From the NCBI GenBank assembly GCA_024638465.1, contig JAHEKF010000017.1:1-51204 (forward strand): a DNA stretch of 51,204 nt, given 5' to 3'. Numbering within the stretch: the first letter of the stretch is position 1; the number at the start of each line of letters is the position of its first letter. The DNA is from Rhodospirillaceae bacterium (lineage in GTDB: Bacteria; Pseudomonadota; Gammaproteobacteria; Steroidobacterales; Rariloculaceae). A program made the position numbers and the translations under genes. Below the pieces are notes generated by a model that worked only from the letters and a program-made list of their open reading frames with translations, was not told where the DNA came from and did no database searches. Below are positions 8,325 through 17,732 of this stretch, piece after piece.

Positions 8325-10361
8325 TCAGGCGCCCGAGCGGCTTCGCGCACGGCCCATCGCCATGAGCGGAAAGTAGTGGCGATAGAGGTTGTAGTTGATC
8401 ATGAAGCCGCGCTGCAGTTCCGTGCCCTGCGAGATGCGACGTAAGGTTTCGCGATCGCGAAGATCCAGGCGGGCGCCGAAGCCGTAGCCCGGGAAGCCGG
8501 CGCCGGTGTAATACGGTTCATTCCAGGAGCCGTCTTCGCGCTGTGTGCCAACGAGGTAGGCGAGCCCTCGTTCGATCGCTCGCGTTCCGTTGCGTTCAGC
8601 CGCTGTCAGCGCCAGCACTGCCCAGGCGGTTTGCGATGCGGTGCTCGGGCCGATTCCCCGCAGACTATCGTCCATGTAGGACGCACAAGTCTCACCCCAG
8701 CCTCCGTCCTCATTCTGCCGCGATTCGATCCAGTCCGCGGCACGTTGCACGTAATCGCTGTTCATGTCCTCACCGATTGCGGCCAATCCAGGTAATACCG
8801 CAGCGGTGCCGTAGATATAGTTGACGCCCCAGCGACCGAACCAGCTGCCGTCGCTTTCCTGCTCTTCGCGAAGAAAACGATACGCGCGGTCGATCGCGGG
8901 ATGCGACCGCGAAAATCCGAGGTGTCCGAACGCTTCGAGGACATGGCCGGTAACGTCGGCCGACGGCGGGTCGAGCGCCTCGCCGAAATCGCAAAACGGA
9001 ATTTTTGCGATAATGAGCTTGTCGTTGTCCTTGTCGAAAGCCGCCCATCCGCCATTGCGGGATTGCAGGCCGAGTATCCACTGCGTGCCGCGCTCGATCG
9101 CACGTTCAACTTGCTCGGACGAGCGCCACGGTTCGTCGAGCCGTGCCAGAACGGTAAGTGCGACCGCCGTGTCGTCAATATCCGGATAGTGCATGTTCGC
9201 GCGCTCGAAGGGCCAGCCACCCGGTTCGACGCCTTTGACCTTCTGGCCCCAGTCGCCTACAAAGCTCGTAACCTGCCTGCCGAGCAACCATTCGAGCGCT
9301 GCATCCATATTTTTCGTGAACGGCCGGGAGCAATCCTGCATCGCCATTAGCGTCAGCATCGTGTCCCAGACCGGAGACTCGCTGGCCTGGATGTGCAGGC
9401 TGCCGTTGCGTTCGTAGGACCAATGATCGTCGAGCGCAGCGAGGCCTCTCGAGAGAACGGGGTGATCGAGGTGATAGCCCTCTTCAGCAAGCGCCATGAC
9501 GCTGTAGACCCACGGAGGTTGTATGCCGCCCCAGGCGCCGTCCGCGTCCTGGTGGCGTACGATCCATTCGACGCAGGCCTTGATCGCGGTTTCGCGACCG
9601 GGCGTGATGCCCGGCGCCTGATACCAGTGAATCACGCGATCGCTGAGCAGGAACAGGCGCTGCCAGCTCAGCAGGCGGCCACGCCGCGGCAGCTTGTAGT
9701 TCATCCGATCACGGCCGTCAGGAAACAGCTCATCGAGGCGGCGGTCGGCCGGAAGTGGCCTGACCGCACGGCGCGCCGATAACACGGCCAGAGGCAGCAG
9801 TGTCGCGCGCGCCCAGCTTGCGAAGTTATAGATGTTGAAGGGAAACCAGCGAGGATTGGCGATCACTTCGGGTGGCAGGTTCGGCGTGCGATCCCAGGGC
9901 CATTCACCGATCAGTGCAAGCCAGTAACGAGTGAATACGCGTACGCCGCTCAATCCGCCGTGAGAGAGGATCCACTCGCGTGCATCAAGTAGCGGTTTTG
10001 AATCAGCGGACATGCCGACCGCTTTTAAAGCGGCATAGCATTCGACCGTACAGTTGATGTCTCCCTGCGGGGCGTCGAAGAAAATCTCCCAGGAGCCGTC
10101 GTCGCGCTGCGCCGACAGGATCGAGTTGACGAGATCGCGTTCGCGAGGGTGCTCGTAACCAAGGAAGTGCATCGCAAGCAGCCACTCGGCTTCCATACAG
10201 GAATTCGATTCGAGCATGCCGACCCAATAACCCTCGTCGGACTGCTCGCGGTCGAGCCAGTCCGTCGCCTTCGCGATGGCTTCGTCGAGCTGCGATTTTC
10301 TCCGGATGGCTTGTGAAGCAGTTACTGCCATAACACTCGTCAGTTTAGCCCGGCCGGGCAT
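8325..10361 (-). CDS. shc: Squalene-hopene cyclase
   Basis: About 678 residues, the normal family length. The catalytic DxDDTA motif is present as D394-I-D396-D397-T398-A399, and several QW repeats are visible (for example QNEDGGWGE, QREDGSWNE, QSRNGGWAAF). The C-terminus carries GFPGYGFGARLDLRD and NYNLYRHYFPLMA, as in other proteobacterial cyclases. The enzyme turns squalene into hopene at the cytoplasmic membrane, the first step of hopanoid synthesis. ATG 10361 is chosen over TTG 10376 because GAGG lies 5 nt upstream; ATG 10331 is also possible. No other hopanoid gene (hpnC, hpnD, hpnE, hpnH) is in the window. Confidence 0.96.
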   Translation of the reverse strand: MPGRAKLTSVMAVTASQAIRRKSQLDEAIAKATDWLDREQSDEGYWVGMLESNSCMEAEWLLAMHFLGYEHPRERDLVNSILSAQRDDGSWEIFFDAPQGDINCTVECYAALKAVGMSADSKPLLDAREWILSHGGLSGVRVFTRYWLALIGEWPWDRTPNLPPEVIANPRWFPFNIYNFASWARATLLPLAVLSARRAVRPLPADRRLDELFPDGRDRMNYKLPRRGRLLSWQRLFLLSDRVIHWYQAPGITPGRETAIKACVEWIVRHQDADGAWGGIQPPWVYSVMALAEEGYHLDHPVLSRGLAALDDHWSYERNGSLHIQASESPVWDTMLTLMAMQDCSRPFTKNMDAALEWLLGRQVTSFVGDWGQKVKGVEPGGWPFERANMHYPDIDDTAVALTVLARLDEPWRSSEQVERAIERGTQWILGLQSRNGGWAAFDKDNDKLIIAKIPFCDFGEALDPPSADVTGHVLEAFGHLGFSRSHPAIDRAYRFLREEQESDGSWFGRWGVNYIYGTAAVLPGLAAIGEDMNSDYVQRAADWIESRQNEDGGWGETCASYMDDSLRGIGPSTASQTAWAVLALTAAERNGTRAIERGLAYLVGTQREDGSWNEPYYTGAGFPGYGFGARLDLRDRETLRRISQGTELQRGFMINYNLYRHYFPLMAMGRARSRSGA

Positions 10362-10464
10362 TATCGCCTCGGCCAACGATTGCGGGCAATCTCGCTAACG
10401 AACTTGAAACACGGGATTCGATCCCGGACGATGCCCGCTACCGCTCGACTTGAAGCAGAAAACC

Positions 10465-10836
10465 ATGGCTGCGTGTCGTCTCTCGATCTTATTTCTTGCG
10501 GCGCTCACCGGATGCGCGTCGACGGTCACGAGCCTTGATGGCCGCCAGCTCCGAATAAGTTCGCCGGAGTTCAGGTCGTACGTCGAGCGCGTATTTCGCG
10601 AGCAAAACGAAGTCGCTACGGCGCTTGCGTTCGCACAAACCGATGCCGCTGACGGCAGTGAGCTCGTCGCCCTCGAGGACGACCTGCTCGCAGTCTGCGC
10701 GGAGCTCAATGAACTCGCGGTGGCGAGGAGGGACGGTCGGTCCGTGAGCATGAGCCGGCAGGCGACCCTGGCGGCAACCGCTCCGGCCTGCGAAGCTGCA
10801 GTTGCCGACGTGCGCTTACGACTGGTCGCGCTGTAG
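10465..10836 (+). CDS. Small lipoprotein, unknown function
   Basis: ATG 10465 gives a 123-residue protein with an N-terminal hydrophobic stretch and a lipobox A-L-T-G-C (Cys at residue 17). The rest is helical and acidic, with two further Cys (in LAVCAELNE and APACEAA) that could pair in the periplasm. No family is recognised. It diverges from the hopene cyclase gene across 103 bp and converges with cysteine synthase. A short inverted repeat without a T-run (GCAGT...ACTGC, about 10840-10856) lies between the two convergent stops. Confidence 0.72.
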   Translation: MAACRLSILFLAALTGCASTVTSLDGRQLRISSPEFRSYVERVFREQNEVATALAFAQTDAADGSELVALEDDLLAVCAELNELAVARRDGRSVSMSRQATLAATAPACEAAVADVRLRLVAL

Positions 10837-10857
10837 AAGCAGTATTCGCAACTGCGC

Positions 10858-11862
10858 TCAGTCGCTGAGCCAGGGCGGCACCGGTAAACCTTTGCCCGCG
10901 AGAAACTCGGGATTGAAAAGTTTCGATTGGTAGCGTGAACCCGAGTCGCAGAGTACGGTAACGATCGTCTTACCGGGGCCCAGCGCTTTGGCAAGCCGGA
11001 CAGCGCCCGCCACATTGATGCCGCTGGAGCCACCGAGAAGTAAGCCTTCTTCCTGCAGCAGGTCGAAACAGACAGGCAGCATTTCCTCATCGGGGATCTG
11101 GAAAGCATCGTCAATCTTCGCGCCGTCGAGATTACCGGTCACGCGCCCCTGGCCAATACCCTCCGTAATAGAACTGCCTTCGGACTTCAGTTCCCCGGTC
11201 TTTATCCAGGAGTAGATGGCTGCGCCCATCGGATCAGCGGCCGCGGTGACAATGCCCGGGTTCTTGCCTTTGAGATAACTCGAGACACCCGCGAGAGTCC
11301 CTCCCGTGCCAACGGCACAGGTAAACCCGTCAATCGTCCCGTCGGTCTGCTCCCAGATCTCGGGTCCGGTGCTGGCGGTATGGCCATCGCGATTGGCGAC
11401 GTTATCCCACTGGTTTGCGTACAGTACGCCGTGGGGTTCGGAATCTGCGAGTTCCTGTGCCGCTCGTTCGGCCTGGTGGACGTAGTTGTTCGGATCGCGA
11501 AACGGAACAGCAGGGACGGCGCGGACCTCCGCGCCGCAAAGACGGAGCGCGTCGAGCTTCTCCTGCGATTGCGTATTCGGAATCAGGATCAGCGTCCGGT
11601 AGCCACGGGCGCGGCCTACGAGCGCGAGCCCGATCCCCGTGTTGCCCGCCGTGCCTTCGACGATCAGTCCGCCAGGCTCGAGCACGCCGCGTGCCTCCGC
11701 GTCCAGCACGATGTACTTCGCTGCCCTGTCCTTCACGGACCCGCCCGGGTTCAGAAACTCGGCCTTGCCCAGTATCGTGCACCCGGTCTGCTCGGATGCC
11801 TTCCGCAGCTTTATTAACGGGGTGTTGCCGACCGCGTCTACGAATCCGTCGCGAGTATCCAT
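10858..11862 (-). CDS. cysK: Cysteine synthase (O-acetylserine sulfhydrylase family)
   Basis: The 334 residues contain the family hallmarks: VGNTPLIKL at the N-terminus, the PLP Lys44 in NPGGSVKDRAA, the substrate loop EGTAGNTGIGLA, the phosphate-binding GTGGT, and GGSSGINVAGA with a downstream LCDSGSRY. It makes L-cysteine from O-acetylserine and sulfide in the cytoplasm. The loop reads T-A-G-N-T where classical CysK has T-S-G-N-T, and the length is slightly above 310-320, so a related subfamily (for example CysM-like) is not excluded. It diverges from the FAD oxidoreductase gene across 44 bp. Confidence 0.9.
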   Translation of the reverse strand: MDTRDGFVDAVGNTPLIKLRKASEQTGCTILGKAEFLNPGGSVKDRAAKYIVLDAEARGVLEPGGLIVEGTAGNTGIGLALVGRARGYRTLILIPNTQSQEKLDALRLCGAEVRAVPAVPFRDPNNYVHQAERAAQELADSEPHGVLYANQWDNVANRDGHTASTGPEIWEQTDGTIDGFTCAVGTGGTLAGVSSYLKGKNPGIVTAAADPMGAAIYSWIKTGELKSEGSSITEGIGQGRVTGNLDGAKIDDAFQIPDEEMLPVCFDLLQEEGLLLGGSSGINVAGAVRLAKALGPGKTIVTVLCDSGSRYQSKLFNPEFLAGKGLPVPPWLSD

Positions 11863-11906
11863 TGTCGATTGCGCATCCGCGCCGAAAAAGGGACGCTATT
11901 GTACAC

Positions 11907-13580
11907 ATGCACTCGACCACCCGGCCCGCGGGCGGCAGCAGGCCGCGCCGCGATCGCTACGATGTCGCCGTTATCGGCGCTGGCCACAATGGACTCGTCT
12001 GCGCGTTTTACCTCGCCAGAGCCGGATATCGCGTCGTTGTGCTGGAGCGTTCCTCCGTAGTCGGCGGCGCCGCGATTACAGAAGAATTCTCGCCGGGGTT
12101 CCGAAACTCGGTTGCGAGCTATACCGTGAGCCTCCTGCAGCGGACGGTTATCGACGAGATGCAACTCGCCAGGTACGGACTCAGGATCGTGCACCGTCCG
12201 ATGGCGAATTTCGCTCTGCAGGCGGACGGTCCGGGATTGAAGTTATTCGCGGACGCCAGACGTACGGCGGAAATGATCTCTGAACATTCGCTCGCGGACG
12301 CCGAGCGCTACCCGGCGTTTCTGGCGGAGCTGGGGCAGCTGACGAGGTTCCTGAAATCGACGATGTCCGAGACTCCGGTCGACCTGCATGGAGGCCCGGC
12401 CGAGTGGACGCGTGGCTTACAGCTCCTGGGTCGCGCCGGAAAAATGCTCGGCGTCAGGCGCCTGGCGACGCTGAAGAACATCCTGTCGGACAGTGCCGGC
12501 GTCTGGCTCAATCGCTGGTTTCAAACACCGCTGCTGAAGGGCGCCTTGGGATTCGATGCCGTGGTTGGCAATTTCGCGAGTCCCTATGCGCCGAGTTCAG
12601 GGTACTTGCTGCTGCATCATGCGCTCGGCGAAGTGACTGGCGTCGCGGGCGCGTGGGGCCATGCGATCGGTGGCATGGGATCGATTACACAGGCGATGGC
12701 GCGTGCCGCGTCCGACCTGGGCGCCGAAATTCGGGTCGACACCGAAGTGACCCGTATTGTGCCGGTTCGCTCACGCTTCGACGTGTATCTCGCGGATGGA
12801 TCCGTTCTCGATGTGGCAGCGGTTAGCGGTGCAATTCATCCGCAAACCCTGTTTCTCGATCTGCTCGATTCGCACGCGCTGCCTGTCGAGTTCGTCGAAC
12901 GTATACGCAACTGGAAGAGCGAGTCGGCGAGTTTTCGCCTCAATTTCGCGCTTTCGGAGCTGCCGCAGTTCCGCTGCGCGCCTGCAACCCGGGTCGCTGC
13001 TCATCACGGCGCGGGCATCCTTATCTCGCCGTCCCTCGAGTATCTGCAATCCGCGTACGACGATGCGCTGGCGTCAGGGTCATCACGGCGTCCGGTCATG
13101 GAATTACTGCTTCCGTCGACGATCGATCCGTCGCTCGCACCGGAAGGACGACACGTAGCGAGCCTCTTTTGTCAGCACTTCCGGCGCGACCTTCCCGGAG
13201 GACAAGCTTGGGCGGATCGCAAGCAACTGATCATCGAGCGGATCGTCGATACGATGACGGAATTCGCGCCGAATTTTCGCGACGCGATCATCGCGGTACA
13301 GGCGCTAGGCCCGGAAGATCTGGAGCGTCGCTTCGGCCTGGTGCGCGGCGATATCTTTCACGGCCAGATGGGGCTGGATCAGCTCTACTGGTCGAGACCC
13401 GCGCGGCGCTATGCGCAATACCGTACGCCGATCGAGCGAGTCTATCTCTGCGCGTCCGGCGCACACCCTGGTGGCGGCGTGAGCGGAGCGCCCGGCCGCA
13501 ACGCGGCCAGGGCGATGCTCGAAGACTTCGCCGGTACCGGCGCGCTTCAGCCGCTCGCTGCTACTCGACCAATACCGTGA
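11907..13580 (+). CDS. PYROXD2-like FAD-dependent oxidoreductase
   Basis: ATG 11907 precedes a 557-residue protein. The open frame extends much further upstream, but that part runs antisense to cysteine synthase. Near residue 20 is the dinucleotide-binding motif VAVIGAGHNGLVCAFYLARA followed by VLERSSVVGG, typical of phytoene-dehydrogenase-like and PYROXD2 proteins. The C-terminal FAD motif is YLCASGAHPGGGVSGAPGRN. The substrate is unknown; phytoene desaturation is only one possibility and no carotenoid gene is near. The gene overlaps the convergent DUF4399 gene by 20 nt. Confidence 0.88.
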   Translation: MHSTTRPAGGSRPRRDRYDVAVIGAGHNGLVCAFYLARAGYRVVVLERSSVVGGAAITEEFSPGFRNSVASYTVSLLQRTVIDEMQLARYGLRIVHRPMANFALQADGPGLKLFADARRTAEMISEHSLADAERYPAFLAELGQLTRFLKSTMSETPVDLHGGPAEWTRGLQLLGRAGKMLGVRRLATLKNILSDSAGVWLNRWFQTPLLKGALGFDAVVGNFASPYAPSSGYLLLHHALGEVTGVAGAWGHAIGGMGSITQAMARAASDLGAEIRVDTEVTRIVPVRSRFDVYLADGSVLDVAAVSGAIHPQTLFLDLLDSHALPVEFVERIRNWKSESASFRLNFALSELPQFRCAPATRVAAHHGAGILISPSLEYLQSAYDDALASGSSRRPVMELLLPSTIDPSLAPEGRHVASLFCQHFRRDLPGGQAWADRKQLIIERIVDTMTEFAPNFRDAIIAVQALGPEDLERRFGLVRGDIFHGQMGLDQLYWSRPARRYAQYRTPIERVYLCASGAHPGGGVSGAPGRNAARAMLEDFAGTGALQPLAATRPIP

Positions 13581-13989
13581 TGACTTCCGACATCACGGGC
13601 GGGTTGTGCGGCGTGTGCAGATGGTCGCCGAGTACGAGTTGCAGTGTGTGCTCGCCGGGCGGCAGATCCAGTTCTGTCTCGGTCTGGCCAAGTCCGAAGT
13701 GGATGACCGTGTCCGAGGCAGGCAATGGCAGGTCGAACGACGGCATTTCAGTGACGTCGACGAGCAGATGATGGTGCCCCGTGTTCGGCAGCTCCACGCC
13801 GGCCGGCGCAACGCCGACGCCCCGAAGCCCGAAGCGCACAATGAACGGCGCAGTGACGACGTCGCCGTCTAGCGGCGACTGAAAGTAGGCTTCGGCACCT
13901 TCGGGCGCCGCGGTACGAGGCATCTGTGCGATCGCGGTGACGAGGGCTGCGGATAGTACGAGACCCGTCAGGGGTGTTATTGTTTTCAT
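13561..13989 (-). CDS. DUF4399 family periplasmic protein
   Basis: A 142-residue exported protein with a signal peptide (hydrophobic residues about 5-20). The mature part follows the DUF4399 pattern closely: F-Q-S-P-L-D-G-D-V-V, F-I-V-R-F-G-L-R-G-V-G-V-A-P-A-G, GHHHLLVD, then LPPGEHTLQLVLGDHLHTPH. The cluster of His residues suggests metal binding, but the family's role is not established. The 3' end overlaps the FAD oxidoreductase by 20 nt in convergent orientation. Upstream lies a 286 bp divergent spacer shared with the first gene of the large envelope operon. Confidence 0.88.
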   Translation of the reverse strand: MKTITPLTGLVLSAALVTAIAQMPRTAAPEGAEAYFQSPLDGDVVTAPFIVRFGLRGVGVAPAGVELPNTGHHHLLVDVTEMPSFDLPLPASDTVIHFGLGQTETELDLPPGEHTLQLVLGDHLHTPHNPPVMSEVITVLVE

Positions 13990-14182
13990 CAGTGGCCTTA
14001 TCGAAAAAACAGCGCGGAGAATGGTATCACCTCGGGATCATCGTCTCGACGGTCAACCGGATGCGCATCTCGTACGTTATGGAAACTTATGTGGCCCATC
14101 AGGACGCCTCCGCGTTGGACGTGGCGCTATCCGGGTGAATTTCGGCGATTTTGGCTCGATCGGGACAGGAATTGGACGGAAC

Positions 14183-14202
14183 TTAGGTATCTTAAGACCT
14201 AA
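14183..14202. promoter_or_regulatory. Interrupted palindrome upstream of the envelope operon
   Basis: TTAGGT (14183-14188) and ACCTAA (14197-14202) are exact inverted repeats around an 8-nt centre containing CTTAAG. The site lies 74 bp upstream of the first gene of the large operon, in an AT-rich patch (about 14180-14220). A TACACT that could act as a -10 element is at 14210-14215, but no convincing -35 is seen. An operator role is inference. Confidence 0.3.
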
Positions 14203-14275
14203 CTAAAGTTACACTAGGTCAGTACCCGCAATGGGGCGCCGATCGGCCCCGCGCAACCGTTGACGGAGAGAAGCA

Positions 14276-15454
<1,179 letters not shown>

Positions 15455-15475
15455 TCAGTTTTGGAGACGCGTTCG

Positions 15476-16888
15476 ATGCGAAGAATCGGTATTCTGTTTT
15501 CCGCTGTCTTTTTCATTGCGGGTTGTTCCACGAGCGACATTCGCGTTGCTCATACGGTTGGGCTCGTACCGGCTACGGAGACGATTCCCGAAGAAGCGCT
15601 ACTGGATGTCTCCGTCGTCCTGTTCGACCCGGGTGTCCCTGAAGGCGAAATCGACAAGGATGTTCTGGAAGAACTCCTGCGTGAAGGCACTTTCGTTCAC
15701 ATTCGACGCTCCGAGTCTCGCTATACGGCCGTGCACCTGCGCGACACCCTGCAGAAAAGCGGCCATTGGGGCGCGGTCTGGGTTACGCCGGAGCCGTCGC
15801 TGGCCTCGGACCTCGAGGTGACCGGGGAAATCCTGCACTCCGATGGCGACCGCTTTCACCTGGATATTCGCGCGGTCGACTCCGCGGGCCGGGTATGGCT
15901 CGAGAAGGACTACGAAATGGCGACTGCGGCCGGTGCCTACAATCGCCAGCGCTATCCGGAATTCGATCCCTACCAGGACGTCTATAACGCTATCGCCAAC
16001 GATCTCGCCGAGGTTCGCGCGGGCCTTACGACGAGTGAGATCGTGAACCTGCGCGCAATATCGCAGCTCCGGTTTGCGGGCGACATCAGCTCGGAAGCGT
16101 TTGGCGATTATCTGGAAGTCGATCGTCGCGGCGAGTATTCGCTGGTCCGACTCCCCGCCGAAGGCGATCCGCAGTTCGATCGAACGATGCGTGTACGTGA
16201 GCGCGAGCATCTGTTCATCGAGACACTCAACGAGCACTACGAAGAGTTCTACCAGAACGCAGATGATTCCTACAACGGCTGGCGCGAGTTCGCGCGCGAA
16301 GAGGCGATCGCTATTCGTGAGCTGCAACGCTCGAGCCGCTGGCGCACGACTCTGGGTATAGCCACCGTGGTTGCGTCGGTCGTGTACGGATCTCAGGGCG
16401 ACGGTGATTTCTCGAGCCGCATGCTGCGCGACGCGATGATGTACACCGGAATGGATCTGATCCGAACGGCCGCCGTAAGGCGAGACGAGAAGCGGCTTCA
16501 CACGGAAGCGATGGAAGAGCTGTCGACGAGTTTCGATGATGAGGTCAAACCCATGGTCATCGAGATCGAGGGGACGCAACATCGTTTGACCGGCACCGCC
16601 GATGCGCAATACGAGGAATGGAAGGAATTATTGCTGGAGCTCTACAGCGCCGAGACCGGCTTCGTTCCGGAAATCGAAGTCTACACAGAGCCTCTGCCTG
16701 AGCCGCTTACCGAAGTAGCCGAAGAGCTTGGCGGGGATGCCGGGCTTCCGGCCGAAGCGGACGCACAGGAGCCTGAGGTATACACCATCGAGCCGCAAGA
16801 TCTCGAGATCGACGAGGAAGTGGAAGCGGAGGCGGCTGCGGAAGCCGAGGCGGAAGTCGCTCCCGGGGCCATCGCTGGAGCCAGCTGA
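15476..16888 (+). CDS. Envelope lipoprotein, unknown function, second gene of the operon
   Basis: ATG 15476 is chosen over TTG 15461 because TTGGAG (15461-15466) sits 9 nt upstream. The 470 residues begin with lipobox F-I-A-G-C (Cys17). The body is alpha/beta with FVHIRRSESRYTAVHLRDTL and GEILHSDGDRFHLDIRAVD. A hydrophobic stretch in the middle (LGIATVVASVVYG) could touch a membrane. The C-terminus is very acidic and Ala/Glu-rich. No named family is recognised. It follows the Gln-rich lipoprotein by 21 nt and precedes the kinase gene by 68 nt, so it probably supplies a periplasmic or outer-membrane part of the same assembly. Confidence 0.85.
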   Translation: MRRIGILFSAVFFIAGCSTSDIRVAHTVGLVPATETIPEEALLDVSVVLFDPGVPEGEIDKDVLEELLREGTFVHIRRSESRYTAVHLRDTLQKSGHWGAVWVTPEPSLASDLEVTGEILHSDGDRFHLDIRAVDSAGRVWLEKDYEMATAAGAYNRQRYPEFDPYQDVYNAIANDLAEVRAGLTTSEIVNLRAISQLRFAGDISSEAFGDYLEVDRRGEYSLVRLPAEGDPQFDRTMRVREREHLFIETLNEHYEEFYQNADDSYNGWREFAREEAIAIRELQRSSRWRTTLGIATVVASVVYGSQGDGDFSSRMLRDAMMYTGMDLIRTAAVRRDEKRLHTEAMEELSTSFDDEVKPMVIEIEGTQHRLTGTADAQYEEWKELLLELYSAETGFVPEIEVYTEPLPEPLTEVAEELGGDAGLPAEADAQEPEVYTIEPQDLEIDEEVEAEAAAEAEAEVAPGAIAGAS

Positions 16889-16956
16889 GGAGGCACCGCC
16901 GCGCACCGTATGGCTGCGGGCGCCGCGCTAGCCGCTCGCCGCCGGGTCCGCTCACC

Positions 16957-17718
16957 GTGAACTCATCAAACCGTGTCGATACAGGCACGACGCTTGCGAA
17001 TGGTCTGCGTTTCGATGTCTTGCTGGCCAGCGGCGCAACCGCCGACGTCTGGCGAGCAATCACAGCGAACGGCACCGAGGTGGCCGTAAAGTTTCCGCGG
17101 CTGCCGATGGCCGGCGCAGAGGAGTTACTGCGGCGCGAGCATCGAGTGTTGACCAGGCTCGCGCATCCGCGCGTGCCGGCGGTGCTCGATTTCATAACGA
17201 TCGGCGACATGCCGGCAATTGTTCTGCCGTATCTTTCCGGCGGCGATCTTGTCCCGTTACTCGGCTCGCCATACCGGCATTGGGTCAGGCCGGCGGGCCA
17301 GCTCGCCGAAGCGCTTGTGTATTTGCACGACAGCGGCTGGGTGCATCGTGACGTCAAGCCACGCAACGTCTTGTTCGGCGCGAGCGGCGACGTACAGCTG
17401 ATCGATTATTCCCTTGCGGCGGAAATCGGCAGCCCGACGATCGGTGGCGGAACGCCGCAATACCATCCACCCGGGCACCGCGATGACGCGTCGGTCACCA
17501 TCGGCGACGATGTTTTCGCGTTCGCGGTCACGCTGCACGAGTTAATCGAGGGCAGGCTCCCGGATGCGTCGCTTCCTCCGGAGTCGATGCCGGCGGCCGG
17601 TGTCGGGCTTGCGGAACTCGCTGATCTCGTGACCGGAGCCCTTGGAACGAAAAAAAATGGGTCTCCGGGGAGCGTACGACCCTTTCTGGATGTCTTAAAA
17701 TCACTGGTTCACGATTGA
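16957..17718 (+). CDS. Soluble Ser/Thr protein kinase, Hanks type
   Basis: GTG 16957 gives 253 residues, little more than a bare kinase domain with no membrane helix or sensor. The glycine-rich loop is around LLASGATADVW (22-32). ATP-binding Lys45 is in EVAVK, the alpha-C Glu is probably Glu61, and the catalytic loop is HRDVKPRNV with Asp132 and Asn137. The Mg-binding motif is D150-Y-S instead of DFG, and APE is replaced by PPG. All key catalytic residues are present, so it should be active. FHA domains, which read phospho-Thr, are encoded four genes downstream and probably in the second gene after this one, making them the likely readers. Confidence 0.9.
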   Translation: MNSSNRVDTGTTLANGLRFDVLLASGATADVWRAITANGTEVAVKFPRLPMAGAEELLRREHRVLTRLAHPRVPAVLDFITIGDMPAIVLPYLSGGDLVPLLGSPYRHWVRPAGQLAEALVYLHDSGWVHRDVKPRNVLFGASGDVQLIDYSLAAEIGSPTIGGGTPQYHPPGHRDDASVTIGDDVFAFAVTLHELIEGRLPDASLPPESMPAAGVGLAELADLVTGALGTKKNGSPGSVRPFLDVLKSLVHD

Positions 17719-17732
17719 GGCTTGAGATTCCC

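Noticed and set aside
11415-11906. Upstream extension of the FAD oxidoreductase frame
   Set aside because: It runs antisense through cysteine synthase and is Arg-rich; ATG 11907 starts just before the dinucleotide-binding motif.
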